From the NCBI GenBank assembly GCA_024409235.1, contig JAKSUA010000006.1, positions 47,801 through 111,800 on the forward strand: 64,000 nucleotides of DNA, in the 5' to 3' direction. This document shows positions 55,045 to 64,000 of this stretch, piece after piece (position 1 is the first letter of the stretch; each line of letters begins with the position of its first letter). The notes below the pieces were generated by a model. The model worked only from the letters and a program-made list of their open reading frames with translations. It was not told the origin of the DNA and did not search any database. Both the position numbers and the translations under genes were made by a program. The stretch is from Bacteroidales bacterium. Lineage in GTDB: Bacteria > Bacteroidota > Bacteroidia > Bacteroidales > UBA1715.

Positions 55045-57606
55045 ATGTCAGAAGAAGTAGAAAAATCAAGCGACGAAAGAATTATTCGATTTGATATCGA
55101 AAAAGAAATGAAGTCGGCATATATCGATTATTCGATGTCTGTAATCGTATCGAGAGCTTTGCCGGATGCCCGTGATGGTATGAAACCTGTTCATAGACGA
55201 GTTTTGTATGGAATGGACAAGATGGGTAATACTCCAGATCAACCATATAAAAAGTCAGCCAGAATCATTGGTGAGGTAATGGGAAAGTACCACCCTCATG
55301 GTGATTCATCTATTTATGGAACGTTGGTGCATTTGGCTCAGCCATGGAATATGCGTTATCCGATGGTTGACGGTCAAGGAAACTTTGGATCAATTGACGG
55401 TGACTCTCCAGCAGCAATGCGTTATACTGAGGCACGTTTGGCTAAAATCGCAACGGAAACTTTGGCAGATTTGGAGAAAGATACTGTTGATATGCAGCCA
55501 AACTTCTCTGAAGAGTATAAGGAACCTACAGTTCTTCCAACAAAAATTCCAATGTTGTTGGTAAATGGTTGTGCCGGTATTGCCGTTGGTATGGCTACAA
55601 ATATGGCTCCTCATAACCTTTGTGATACTGTTGACGCTATCGTAGCATACATTGATAATAAGGACATAGAAATTTCAGAATTAGCATCAATCATCAAAGC
55701 TCCTGATTTTCCAACGGGAGGAACTATTTATGGATATCAGGGGGTTCTTGATGCTTATGAAACAGGTCAGGGAAGAATCGTAATCCGTGCTAAGGCACGT
55801 TTTGAAAACGAAAATGGCCGTGACCTTATTGTTGTTGATGAAATACCTTATATGGTTAACAAAGCTGAACTTATTAAAAGAACAGCTGACCTGATTAACG
55901 AGAAAAAGTTAGAAGGTATTACTGAAGTAAACGATGAGTCGGATAAGGAAGGTATGCGTATTGTTTATACGTTGAAAAAGGATGCTGTGCCAAATATCGT
56001 GCTTAACAAATTGTATAAGTACACATATTTGCAGTCTTCTTTCAGCGTAAACAATGTGGCTTTGGTTGACGGACGTCCAAAGACGATGAACTTAAAGGAG
56101 ATGATTTCTGTGTTTACAGAACATCGTCATGATGTGGTTGTCCGCAGAACAAAATTTGATTTGAAAGAAGCTGAAAAACGTGCTCACATTCTTGAAGGAC
56201 TTATTATTGCCTGCGATAATATTGACGAGGTTGTTCATATTATCCGTGCTTCGAAAAATGTTGCGGAAGCACGTGAAAATTTGATGAACAGATTCTCTTT
56301 GGATGAAGAACAGGCTAATGCAATTGTCGAAATGCGTCTTCGCCAGTTGACAGGTCTGCAGATGGATCAGCTTCATGCGGAATATGAGGAATTAGAAAGA
56401 AAAATTGCTCATTATAAAGAAGTCTTGGCTAACTATGACATGCAGATGCAAATCGTTAAGGACGAAATGCTCGAAATAAAGGCTAAATATGGTGATGCAA
56501 GAAAAACTGACATTGTAAAAACTGCAGAAGAATTCAATCCTGAAGATTTCTATGCAGATGAAGATGTTGTAATTGCAATCTCTCATCTTGGTTACATAAA
56601 AAGAACTGCGTTGACAGAATATAAATTACAGAATAGAGGTGGAGTAGGTTCCCGTGGCGGTGATACACGTGACACCGATTACATCGAACATCTGTATATT
56701 GCGAACATGCATGCAACCTTGTTGATTTTCACAGAACAAGGTAAGTGTTTCTGGCAGAAGGTTTATGATATTCCTGAAGGAACAAAAGTTTCAAAAGGAC
56801 GTGCAATTCAGAATATTTTGAATATTTCGAACGACGATAAAGTAAAAGCTTATGTTACTGTTAATAATTTGACAGACGAGGATTACTTGAAAAATCATTA
56901 TGTTGTTTTGTGTACTGAAAATGGTATCATAAAGAAGACGACTCTTGAAGCATACTCGCGTCCACGTCAGAATGGTATTATTGCTCTTTCTATTCGTGAG
57001 GGAGACAGTTTGTTGCAGGCTTGTTTGACTGACGGCCGTTGCGAAATCATGATGGCAATTCAGTCGGGTAAGGCAATCAGATTCCCTGAAGAAAAATTCC
57101 GTGCAATGGGACGTACTGCTTCCGGTGTGAAAGGTATGACAGTTCCAGAAGGCGAGAAAGTTGTTGGATTGATATGTGCCCCTGCTGATACAGATAAAGA
57201 GATTCTCGTAGTATCGGAAAAAGGTTTCGGAAAACGTTCAAGTATTGACGACTACCGTGTTACAAACCGTGGCGGAAAAGGTGTTAAGACAATTAATATC
57301 ACCGATAAAACAGGTAAATTAGTTGCTTTCGAAGCTGTTGACGACGACGATGATTTGATGATTATGAATAAATCCGGTATCACTATCCGTATGGAAGTCG
57401 CTCCGTTAAGAGTTATGGGACGTGTTGCTCAGGGTGTTAAATTAATCAACCTTCGTCCAAAAGATTCTATTGCTGCAATTTCAACAGTTCATGTTGATCC
57501 TGAAGAACGTCAGGCTATGAAAGATGCGGAAAATGCAGAAAATGTTGAATCTGGAGAAAATACTGATAATCAGCAAACAGAAAATAATACAGAAACTAAC
57601 GAATAA
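55045..57606 (+). CDS. gyrA: DNA gyrase subunit A
   Basis: 853 residues. N-terminal breakage-reunion domain with YSMSVIVSRALPDARDG, the quinolone region KYHPHGDSSIYGTLVHLAQP and the catalytic tyrosine Y127 in AAMRYTEARL. C-terminal DNA-wrapping domain with a GyrA-box-like QNRGGVGSRG and an acidic tail rich in Glu/Asn. With GyrB it introduces negative supercoils. At the position matching E. coli D87 this protein has G92. The TPR gene follows 11 bp downstream. Confidence 0.95.
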   Translation: MSEEVEKSSDERIIRFDIEKEMKSAYIDYSMSVIVSRALPDARDGMKPVHRRVLYGMDKMGNTPDQPYKKSARIIGEVMGKYHPHGDSSIYGTLVHLAQPWNMRYPMVDGQGNFGSIDGDSPAAMRYTEARLAKIATETLADLEKDTVDMQPNFSEEYKEPTVLPTKIPMLLVNGCAGIAVGMATNMAPHNLCDTVDAIVAYIDNKDIEISELASIIKAPDFPTGGTIYGYQGVLDAYETGQGRIVIRAKARFENENGRDLIVVDEIPYMVNKAELIKRTADLINEKKLEGITEVNDESDKEGMRIVYTLKKDAVPNIVLNKLYKYTYLQSSFSVNNVALVDGRPKTMNLKEMISVFTEHRHDVVVRRTKFDLKEAEKRAHILEGLIIACDNIDEVVHIIRASKNVAEARENLMNRFSLDEEQANAIVEMRLRQLTGLQMDQLHAEYEELERKIAHYKEVLANYDMQMQIVKDEMLEIKAKYGDARKTDIVKTAEEFNPEDFYADEDVVIAISHLGYIKRTALTEYKLQNRGGVGSRGGDTRDTDYIEHLYIANMHATLLIFTEQGKCFWQKVYDIPEGTKVSKGRAIQNILNISNDDKVKAYVTVNNLTDEDYLKNHYVVLCTENGIIKKTTLEAYSRPRQNGIIALSIREGDSLLQACLTDGRCEIMMAIQSGKAIRFPEEKFRAMGRTASGVKGMTVPEGEKVVGLICAPADTDKEILVVSEKGFGKRSSIDDYRVTNRGGKGVKTINITDKTGKLVAFEAVDDDDDLMIMNKSGITIRMEVAPLRVMGRVAQGVKLINLRPKDSIAAISTVHVDPEERQAMKDAENAENVESGENTDNQQTENNTETNE

Positions 57607-57617
57607 TATTTATAGTT

Positions 57618-58940
57618 ATGAAAAAATCGGTAATTCTTGCACTAGGTGCGTTATTTTTAGGAAATATTGCTTTTAGCCAATCTGATGAATTTCAATTGAC
57701 TTGGGGTATTGTTGAAACAGATGCTAAAAAATCGGATGCAGAAATCGCAAATCCTAAGAAAGCATCAAAAATAACTGTTTGGACAGAGCGTGGCCGCAGA
57801 TATTTGCAGGTTTATAATTTTGATGCTGAAAATATCTATCCTGGTACAACGAAAGAACAAATTCCTTTGATTATGAAGTGTAGTGCTAAATCTGAACAAA
57901 CAGTTGGTGATACTACAATTCAGTCATTTGACCGTATTGATTTTTATATCGTAAATGGTAAAGTTGCTAAATATACCAGAACAGGACGTGCAAAGGATAA
58001 CTTCTTCCCAACTCATTCAGCAGCTCTTGATGTTGCAACAGAAGCATACTTAAAAGCTAACGAGTTAAATCTTGATGGAAAGAAAACAAAAGTTATCTCT
58101 GAGCAATTAAAAGCCTTGGCTGATTTATACCAGAAAGAAGCTTTGTTCCCATATTATTCAAAGGATTATAAAACAGCAGCCGTTTATTATACAAAAGCTG
58201 GTAATATTGTGAAAACAGGTTTGACAGGTGATGTTGATTCTGTTCGTATTGCTGTTTTGAAGAACTGTGGTGAAATAAATAAAGCTGCAGGTAATTATGA
58301 TCAGGCAATAAGTTTTTATAATGACATAAACGCAATTTCTGCTTCAACAGAAATGTATGCTAATATTTACTATTGTCAGTTAATGCAAAAAGATACAACA
58401 AGTGCTGTAAATACATTGTTGAAAGTGTTGAATGATTTTCCAAATGATCCAAAGGTTAGTGATTATTTGAATCAGTTGATAGATATGTATATTAAAACAA
58501 ATCAGCTTGAAAATGCAACAGCTTATTTGCAAAAGGCTATAGAAGCTGATCCAAATAATACTGCATATATATTCAATCTTGGTTATTTAAACGAAACAAT
58601 GAATAACAGAGATGCGGCAATCGAAAATTATAAGAAAGCTATAGCAATTGATGCAAATGAGCCAAACTCAAACTTCAACTACGGACGTTTGTTGGCAGAA
58701 AATGGAAATGCCGTAATGAAAGAAGCTGAAAAACTATGGGGTAAAAAAGGCTATCAGGCTAAAGTTGATGAAGGTAAGAAAATCTTGAAACAATCTTGTG
58801 ACTGTTTCGAAATCTGTGCCGAAAATACTCAGGATAAAAACTTGAAGAAAAATGCGTACTACAACTTGATGAAGTTGTATGCACAAATAGGTTTGATGGA
58901 TAAGTCGAAAGCTTCAAGAGAAAAATACAACGAACTATAG
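57618..58940 (+). CDS. Secreted TPR-repeat protein
   Basis: 440 residues with a signal peptide (SVILALGALFLGNIAFSQ). TPR-like helices cover about 175-430, the clearest being NLGYLNETMNNRDAAIENYK, which continues with KAIAIDANEP. Such proteins in Bacteroidota follow gyrA closely; their role is not known. It ends just before a strong terminator. Confidence 0.8.
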   Translation: MKKSVILALGALFLGNIAFSQSDEFQLTWGIVETDAKKSDAEIANPKKASKITVWTERGRRYLQVYNFDAENIYPGTTKEQIPLIMKCSAKSEQTVGDTTIQSFDRIDFYIVNGKVAKYTRTGRAKDNFFPTHSAALDVATEAYLKANELNLDGKKTKVISEQLKALADLYQKEALFPYYSKDYKTAAVYYTKAGNIVKTGLTGDVDSVRIAVLKNCGEINKAAGNYDQAISFYNDINAISASTEMYANIYYCQLMQKDTTSAVNTLLKVLNDFPNDPKVSDYLNQLIDMYIKTNQLENATAYLQKAIEADPNNTAYIFNLGYLNETMNNRDAAIENYKKAIAIDANEPNSNFNYGRLLAENGNAVMKEAEKLWGKKGYQAKVDEGKKILKQSCDCFEICAENTQDKNLKKNAYYNLMKLYAQIGLMDKSKASREKYNEL

Positions 58941-58964
58941 TCGTTATTACTAAATAATAGTGAA

Positions 58965-58997
58965 GAAGGAACAGCTAATGCTGTTCCTTCTTTTTTT
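58965..58997 (+). terminator. Intrinsic terminator after the gyrA-TPR unit
   Basis: GAAGGAACAG (58965-58974) and CTGTTCCTTC (58981-58990) with a 6-base loop and T7. Confidence 0.9.
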
Positions 58998-59072
58998 CTG
59001 GTGTAAATTCTCTGTAAAAAAAGGGGGGACTGTATTCATACAAATTTTTATCTAAAATTATGGCCACAAAAA

Positions 59073-59099
59073 AATCCAAACAGATGTTCTGTTTGGATT
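59073..59099 (-). terminator. Terminator after pheS
   Basis: AATCCAAACAGA (59073-59084) and TCTGTTTGGATT (59088-59099), a 12-bp stem with a TGT loop flanked by A and T runs, so usable from both sides. It serves pheS, which ends at 59125. Confidence 0.85.
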
Positions 59100-59124
59100 T
59101 TTTTTTATTTGAGTTTTTTCTGTT

Positions 59125-60147
59125 TTATCTTGCTGATTCAAACTGTTTTAAGAAACGTGTATCGTTTTTGAAGAACAAACGAATGTCTTTTACTTGATAT
59201 TTAAGCATTGCAATACGTTCTACACCCATACCGAAAGCAAATCCGGTGTATTTATCAGCGTCAATTTTACAGTTAGTAAGAACGTTAGGATCAACCATTC
59301 CGCAACCTAAAATTTCCAACCAGCCGGTTCCTTTACAAACAGGGCATCCTTTTCCTCCACAGATTGAACATGAAATATCCATTTCTGCAGATGGTTCTGT
59401 GAATGGGAAATACGATGGACGAAGACGTATCTGTGTATTGTTACCGAACATTTCTTTTGCAAAGTATAAAAGTGTTTGTTTTAAGTCTGCAAAAGAAACA
59501 TTAGTATCTACATACAAACCTTCTACTTGGTGGAAAATACAGTGCGCACGTGCCGAAATTGCTTCGTTACGGAATACACGTCCAGGGAAAATTGAACGGA
59601 TAGGTGGTTGAGTATGTTCCATAACACGGCTTTGAACAGAAGAAGTGTGTGTGCGTAATAAAATGTCTGGATTTTTTTCTATAAAGAACGTGTCCTGCAT
59701 ATCACGTGCCGGATGTTCTGGTGGAAAATTCAATGCAGAGAATACATGCCAGTCATCTTCAACTTCTGGACCTTCTTCTACAGTAAAACCAATGCGTGAA
59801 AATATGTCGATAATTTCATTTCTAACGATTGAAATAGGGTGGTGGCTACCTAATTCAATAGGTGTGCCAGGAAGAGATAAATCTATATCTCCGCAGTTTT
59901 CATCATCATTTGATGATGTATTTTTCTGCAAAGATTCAAATTTGGCCTGTGCAGTTTGTTTCAGAAAATTTATTTTCTGACCGATTTCCTTCTTTTGGTC
60001 ATTAGGAATATTACGGAATTCTTCAAAAACTTTGTTTAATTCGCCTTTTTTTGAAAGAAATTTTAGACGAAATTCTTCAACTTGCTCTTTGTTATCTGCT
60101 TTGAAATTTTCTACTTCAGCAAGAAGTTTCTCAATAATCTGCAACAT
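59125..60147 (-). CDS. pheS: Phenylalanine--tRNA ligase alpha subunit
   Basis: 340 residues. A coiled-coil N-terminal tRNA-binding arm (about 1-80), then the class II catalytic core. Motif 2 region FPGRVFRNEAISARAHCIFHQVEG; motif 3 GCGMVDPNVL … FAFGMGVERIAMLKY. Two CxxC pairs around residues 250-260 (SCSICGGKGCPVC) are a zinc-binding insertion found in many PheS. It works with PheT, which is not in this window. It lies 5 bp after the cyclophilin gene stop. Confidence 0.95.
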   Translation of the reverse strand: MLQIIEKLLAEVENFKADNKEQVEEFRLKFLSKKGELNKVFEEFRNIPNDQKKEIGQKINFLKQTAQAKFESLQKNTSSNDDENCGDIDLSLPGTPIELGSHHPISIVRNEIIDIFSRIGFTVEEGPEVEDDWHVFSALNFPPEHPARDMQDTFFIEKNPDILLRTHTSSVQSRVMEHTQPPIRSIFPGRVFRNEAISARAHCIFHQVEGLYVDTNVSFADLKQTLLYFAKEMFGNNTQIRLRPSYFPFTEPSAEMDISCSICGGKGCPVCKGTGWLEILGCGMVDPNVLTNCKIDADKYTGFAFGMGVERIAMLKYQVKDIRLFFKNDTRFLKQFESAR

Positions 60148-60152
60148 ATATT

Positions 60153-61010
60153 TTATTTTTCAACTGATACTTTTGTAATAATAACATCTTCTAAAGGACG
60201 ATTGTTTCTGTCGGTGGCAACAACAGCTATTTTATCAACAACATCAAGTCCTTCAACAACTTCGCCAAAAACTGTGTAGTCCATATCCAAATGAGGTGTT
60301 CCGCCAATTGTGCTGTAAATTTGTTTTTGTTCTTCGGTATAACTAAATGTTTTTATTGCAGAAAGAGAATCTTTGTAGATTTCACCAAATTCCTGCCATT
60401 TAGCCATGAATCCCTGGCGGTCTCCTGTTTGTTGTAATTGAATCAATTCGTTTAGATATGTTTTGTTTTCTGGCTTATATAATTGTGTTTGAATAAATTC
60501 AGCTTTTGCCTGTTCTGCTTTATTTGCAGCCATAGCATCTAATTGAGTCGCAGGAACAGGTTGACCGACAACAATATAGAATTGTGAACCCGAAGATTCT
60601 TTGTTAGGGTTTTGTGGTCCGCCAAGGCGTGCTGCTGCTAAAGCTCCTTTTTTATGTATAAAGTTAGGATTGAATTCTGCAGGAATTGTGTAACCTGGTC
60701 CTCCTGTTCCTAACATAGCTCCTTTTTCTGCATTTTTTGATTTTGGATCACCTGCCTGTACCATAAATTTGTCGATAACGCGGTGGAACAATAAACTATC
60801 GTAATAGTGTTCCTCGGCAAGTTTTAGGAAATTGTCTCTGTGAAGAGGTGTTTCGTTATATAATTTGATTTTTATAACACCAAAATTTGTTTCAAAAGTA
60901 ACTATAGGATTTTCCATTTTTTGTACTGTTTTTTTCTTTCCTGGCATTGCAAAAGCTACGATTCCGATAAGAAGCATAGCGACAATTCCAATCTTATAAT
61001 AGAGTTTCAT
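60153..61010 (-). CDS. Cyclophilin-type peptidyl-prolyl cis-trans isomerase
   Basis: 285 residues from the ATG at 61010, which gives a membrane/signal segment (MKLYYKIGIVAMLLIGIVAF); a 14-residue upstream extension is unlikely. The cyclophilin core is split by a long insertion: FHRVIDKFMVQAGDP and SSGSQFYIVVG before it, and MDYTVFGEVVEGLDVVDKIA after it, with about 85 residues between. Such insertions are usual in Bacteroidota. It helps proline-limited folding, probably in the periplasm. It is 5 bp from pheS. Confidence 0.88.
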   Translation of the reverse strand: MKLYYKIGIVAMLLIGIVAFAMPGKKKTVQKMENPIVTFETNFGVIKIKLYNETPLHRDNFLKLAEEHYYDSLLFHRVIDKFMVQAGDPKSKNAEKGAMLGTGGPGYTIPAEFNPNFIHKKGALAAARLGGPQNPNKESSGSQFYIVVGQPVPATQLDAMAANKAEQAKAEFIQTQLYKPENKTYLNELIQLQQTGDRQGFMAKWQEFGEIYKDSLSAIKTFSYTEEQKQIYSTIGGTPHLDMDYTVFGEVVEGLDVVDKIAVVATDRNNRPLEDVIITKVSVEK

Positions 61011-61093
61011 TTTGAATTTTTTGCAAAGTAACGATATATCAGCAAAAAACATCGAAAAACTGACAAGATTTTTCGGAAATATCTACTTTAACC

Positions 61094-61120
61094 TACCTTT
61101 TTCTTTCAATAGAAAAGGTA
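61094..61120 (-). terminator. Weak hairpin downstream of lspA
   Basis: TACCTTTTTCT and AGAAAAGGTA (with one extra T) surround a short loop. No long T-run follows on the minus strand, so termination is uncertain. Confidence 0.3.
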
Positions 61121-61163
61121 TAAAAGATTTTACAAGACAAAAGTGAGTTTATTCCGGAGAATT

Positions 61164-61769
61164 TTAATCCTTAAAGAATTTATGTTGGAATATTAGTAAA
61201 TAAAATACTCCAATTGTTATAGCAGAATCAGCTATGTTAAAGATAGGCTTAAAAAATGTGAATGGTTCTCCGGACCATATAGGAAGCCATTCGGGGAATG
61301 TTCCTCTAAGTACGGGACAATAAATCATATCAACAACGCGGCCTTGAAGAAATGGGGCATATCCGCCGCCTTCAGGCAGAAATTCTGCAACAGATCCGTA
61401 GGTACTTTCATTAAAAATAAGGCCGTAGAAAGCACTGTCGATAATATTTCCCGCAGCACCGGCAAGTATTGCGCTTAATCCTAAAATAACATCAAGCGGC
61501 GCATCGCGTTTGATTAATTTGTGGATATAAATGCCGATTAAAACGGAGGCAACTAATCTGAAAAGCGTAAGGGCAATTTTCCCGAGAGCTCCTCCGAATG
61601 TCATTCCGAAGGCAAAACCAGGATTTTCTACAAAATAGATGAAGACTCTGTCTCCAAGAACAGAAATCATTTCATCTAAATGCATACTGGTTTTTACTAA
61701 GATTTTGGTTGCTTGATCAACAACCAAAATCAGTAAAACCATTATTATTGCCCAATGCTGTTTTTTCAT
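61164..61769 (-). CDS. lspA: Lipoprotein signal peptidase II
   Basis: 201 residues, four transmembrane segments, longer than the usual 160 by a loop between about 110 and 160. Catalytic aspartates are in AGNIIDSAFYG and FNIADSAITIGV. It removes signal peptides from prolipoproteins in the inner membrane. Its start overlaps the stop of the dksA-like gene by 4 bp (ATGA). Confidence 0.93.
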   Translation of the reverse strand: MKKQHWAIIMVLLILVVDQATKILVKTSMHLDEMISVLGDRVFIYFVENPGFAFGMTFGGALGKIALTLFRLVASVLIGIYIHKLIKRDAPLDVILGLSAILAGAAGNIIDSAFYGLIFNESTYGSVAEFLPEGGGYAPFLQGRVVDMIYCPVLRGTFPEWLPIWSGEPFTFFKPIFNIADSAITIGVFYLLIFQHKFFKD

Positions 61770-62194
61770 AGCAAAGGTTTTTTGTTTTTTTCGTTAACTT
61801 TTGCGTCAACACTTAATGTTGCGTGAGGAACTGCACGAAGACGGTCTTTTGGAATCAGTTTACCTGTTTCTCTGCAGATTCCGTATGTTTTGTTTTCAAT
61901 ACGGATAAGCGCATCTTTTAAATGTTTTATAAACTTCTCCTGACGTTCTGCCAATTTCCCAGTTTCTTCTTTGGAAAGATTAGATGCTCCTTCTTCAAAC
62001 ATTTTAAATGTTGGAGATGTATCTTGAATATCGTTTCCGTCCAAATATTGGATAGATTGTTTTAATTGTTCATAGTCTTTCATAGCTTTATCAAGCTTTT
62101 CTAAGACTATTTTTTTGAATTCTTCCAATTCTGCATCAGAATATCTTGGTCTGTCAAGATTTTCCTGTTCTTGTGTGTTTTTTACCTCTGCCAT
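61766..62194 (-). CDS. DksA/TraR-family zinc-finger-like protein
   Basis: 142 residues: a long helical pair (about 20-105), then the TraR/DksA C-terminal domain TYGICRETGKLIPKDRLRAVP. Only the first of the four zinc cysteines is kept (C at GIC); the later positions are non-Cys (for example LSVDAK where LCIDC is standard). This lack is common in Bacteroidota homologues as I recall. DksA modulates RNA polymerase together with ppGpp; that function is not proven for this form. Its stop is TGA, inside a 4-bp overlap with lspA. ileS lies 12 bp upstream. Confidence 0.85.
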   Translation of the reverse strand: MAEVKNTQEQENLDRPRYSDAELEEFKKIVLEKLDKAMKDYEQLKQSIQYLDGNDIQDTSPTFKMFEEGASNLSKEETGKLAERQEKFIKHLKDALIRIENKTYGICRETGKLIPKDRLRAVPHATLSVDAKVNEKNKKPLL

Positions 62195-62206
62195 AATTGT
62201 ACAATA

Positions 62207-64000
62207 TTAAATTTTTTGAACAGTCATGTATGTTTGAATCTCAGTATCAATATCTACTAATTTCTTGTTTGCATTATCAATGTTGTCAACAAGCTGAATG
62301 TCTGCACAAAGTGTTTCTGTTGCAATGTATGCTTTGTGAAGTTCGATTGCATTATTGATAGCATCATGTTTCTGAATTTGTAGATTAATTTTATCGGTAA
62401 CATCGAATCCGCTGTCTTTACGAAGATTTTGAATTCTATTGACAAATTCGCGGGCAATACCTTCGGCAACTAATTCGTCGGTAAGCGTAGTGTCAAGGGC
62501 AACGGTAATGTTACCTTCGTTAGCAACTTGCCAGCCTGGAATGTCTTTTGAAATGATAGTTACATCGTCAAGTGTAAGGTCAATTTGTTGTCCGCTTACA
62601 ACGATAGATTTTGCGCCATTTCTTTCAAATTCGCAGATTTCTTCGTTAGAGAATGCTGTGATTTGTGCGGCAACTTCTTTCATGATTTTTCCACATTTTG
62701 GTCCTAATGCTTTAAAGTTAGGTTTAATTGTTTTTACCAAAATTTGGGAAGCGTCTTTCAATAGGTCAATTTCTTTAACATTAACTTCCGCTTTGATGAT
62801 GTTTTCAACGGCTTTCAAATTTTGTTCAAATTCATCGTTAATGATAGGGATGATGATTTTTTGAAGTGGTTGACGAACCTTAATGGCAACCTTACGACGC
62901 AATGCTAAAATCATTGACGAAACAGTTTGTGCCATTTCCATTCTTGTCTCCAATTGGCTATCGATAATAGATTCATCAGCTTTAGGGAATGTTGCCAAGT
63001 GAACAGAATCTACATCGAAACGGTTCGTTACCTTATTCAAGTCGCAGAATAGTTGATCTGCATAGAATGGTGCGATAGGAGCCATCAACAAAGAAACTGT
63101 TTCCAAACAAGTGTATAGAGTTTGGTAGGCAGAAATCTTGTCGGTGTTTAGTTCACCTTTCCAGAAACGTTTACGAGATAAACGAACATACCAGTTACTC
63201 AAGTTGTCATTTACAAAATCTTGAATCATACGACCAGCTTTTGTAGGCTCGTAGTTTTCGTATTGTTCAGTTACATTCTTGATTAACGTATTCAACAAAG
63301 ACAAAATCCAACGGTCGATTTCAGGGCGTTGATCGTTAGGAACAGGTGCTTGTTCCATAGCGAATTTGTCAAGATTTGCATACAATGCAAAGAATGAATA
63401 AGTATTGTAAAGTGTTCCGAAAAATTTACGCTTAACTTCTGCAACACCTTCGCTATCGTATTTCAAGTTATCCCAAGGAGAAGAGTTGGTAATCATATAC
63501 CAACGAACAGGGTCTGTACCTTGTTCTTCGATTTCTTTGAACGGATCAATTGCATTTCCAAGGCGTTTCGACATCTTGTTTCCGTTTTTGTCAAGAACAA
63601 GACCGTTGGAAACTACATTCTTAAATGCAACACTATCGAATAACATTGTTGCAATAGCATGCAATGTAAAGAACCAACCACGTGTTTGGTCAACACCTTC
63701 TGCGATAAAGTCTGCTGGGAAAACAGTGTTGAATTTATCTTTGTTTTCGAAAGGATAGTGGATTTGTGCGTATGGCATAGATCCAGAATCAAACCAAACA
63801 TCGATAATGTCAGTTTCACGATACATCTTTTGTCCTTTTGGCGATACCAAAACGATATTGTCAACATACGGACGGTGAATGTCGAATTTATTGTAGTTTT
63901 CTTTAGAGAAATCACCAACAACGAAGTCTTTCAATGGATTTTCTGTCATAAATCCAGCTTTGATTGAAAGTTCAATTTCGTTTTTCAATTCTTCCAAAGA
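62207..64000 (-). CDS. ileS: Isoleucine--tRNA ligase, C-terminal part (cut by window edge)
   Basis: The last 598 codons or so are present; the N-terminus, including the HIGH motif and most of the editing domain, lies beyond the right edge. Visible are the class I catalytic segment VWFDSGSMPYAQIHYPF and the KMSKS-type loop NGNKMSKRLGNAIDPF, followed by the anticodon-binding helical domain and the C-terminal region. It charges tRNA-Ile. The dksA-like gene and lspA follow, a classic order (ileS-dksA-lspA) in Bacteroidota. Confidence 0.95.
   Translation of the reverse strand, partial: SLEELKNEIELSIKAGFMTENPLKDFVVGDFSKENYNKFDIHRPYVDNIVLVSPKGQKMYRETDIIDVWFDSGSMPYAQIHYPFENKDKFNTVFPADFIAEGVDQTRGWFFTLHAIATMLFDSVAFKNVVSNGLVLDKNGNKMSKRLGNAIDPFKEIEEQGTDPVRWYMITNSSPWDNLKYDSEGVAEVKRKFFGTLYNTYSFFALYANLDKFAMEQAPVPNDQRPEIDRWILSLLNTLIKNVTEQYENYEPTKAGRMIQDFVNDNLSNWYVRLSRKRFWKGELNTDKISAYQTLYTCLETVSLLMAPIAPFYADQLFCDLNKVTNRFDVDSVHLATFPKADESIIDSQLETRMEMAQTVSSMILALRRKVAIKVRQPLQKIIIPIINDEFEQNLKAVENIIKAEVNVKEIDLLKDASQILVKTIKPNFKALGPKCGKIMKEVAAQITAFSNEEICEFERNGAKSIVVSGQQIDLTLDDVTIISKDIPGWQVANEGNITVALDTTLTDELVAEGIAREFVNRIQNLRKDSGFDVTDKINLQIQKHDAINNAIELHKAYIATETLCADIQLVDNIDNANKKLVDIDTEIQTYMTVQKI

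Overview
The window is a stretch of AT-rich chromosome from a member of the Bacteroidota, most likely a type IX secretion system (T9SS)-bearing Bacteroidales. The signs are: promoters of the Bacteroides form (TTG/TTTG, about 19 bp, TAnnTTTG) with no evident Shine-Dalgarno sequences; T9SS type A sorting domains on two large exported proteins; Bacteroidota-type gene neighbours (clpC/gyrA/TPR, ileS/dksA-like/lspA, mlaD/amidase opposite lptD/ridA); a serine-palmitoyltransferase-like enzyme; and a tmRNA encoding the tag GEENFALAA. Both ends are cut inside genes (a deoxynucleoside kinase on the left, ileS on the right). I see no insertion sequence, CRISPR array or tRNA.

Layout. 1-5149 (minus): a compact run of deoxynucleoside kinase, SpoIID-like protein, RapZ C-terminal-domain protein, APH-like kinase, pcm, Ppx/GppA phosphatase and a MORN-type lipid-envelope-directed secreted protein. 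5246-9622 (plus): Ste24-like protease, DUF721/DciA-like protein, a small secreted protein, rlmN, and a RhuM-like gene broken by one TGA but still preceded by a well-formed promoter with two operator-like dyads. 9745-29878 is the accessory part. A minus-strand beta-mannan module (GH130 phosphorylase, GPH symporter, two GH5 enzymes) diverges from an 11-kb gene for a 3697-residue CotH/lamin-tail/Big_2 protein with a T9SS tail, followed by a GH74-type xyloglucanase. 29908-36618 (plus): GlmU-like protein, lon, a HAD hydrolase and topB.

36621-43312 (minus): two outer-membrane barrel proteins, nadK, dnaA, an MCE protein and a cell-wall amidase. 43423-49098 (plus): lptD, ridA, a probable small RNA, an alpha-oxoamine synthase, a TonB-C-like secreted protein and the tmRNA. 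49146-54808 (minus): a barrel protein, a cytoplasmic GH13 enzyme and clpC, all overlapping. 55045-58940 (plus): gyrA and a TPR protein. 59125-64000 (minus): pheS, a cyclophilin, lspA, a dksA-like gene and ileS.

How it fits together: most of the window is housekeeping (replication, translation, envelope building). The 9.8-29.9 kb region looks like a hemicellulose island. Exported GH5 and GH74 enzymes would cut mannan and xyloglucan outside the cell, a GPH symporter would import short mannosides, and GH130 would phosphorolyse them in the cytoplasm. The giant CotH protein, with many Ig-like repeats and a 16-A slippage tract in mid-gene, is the most unusual object here. Its partner and substrate are unknown.
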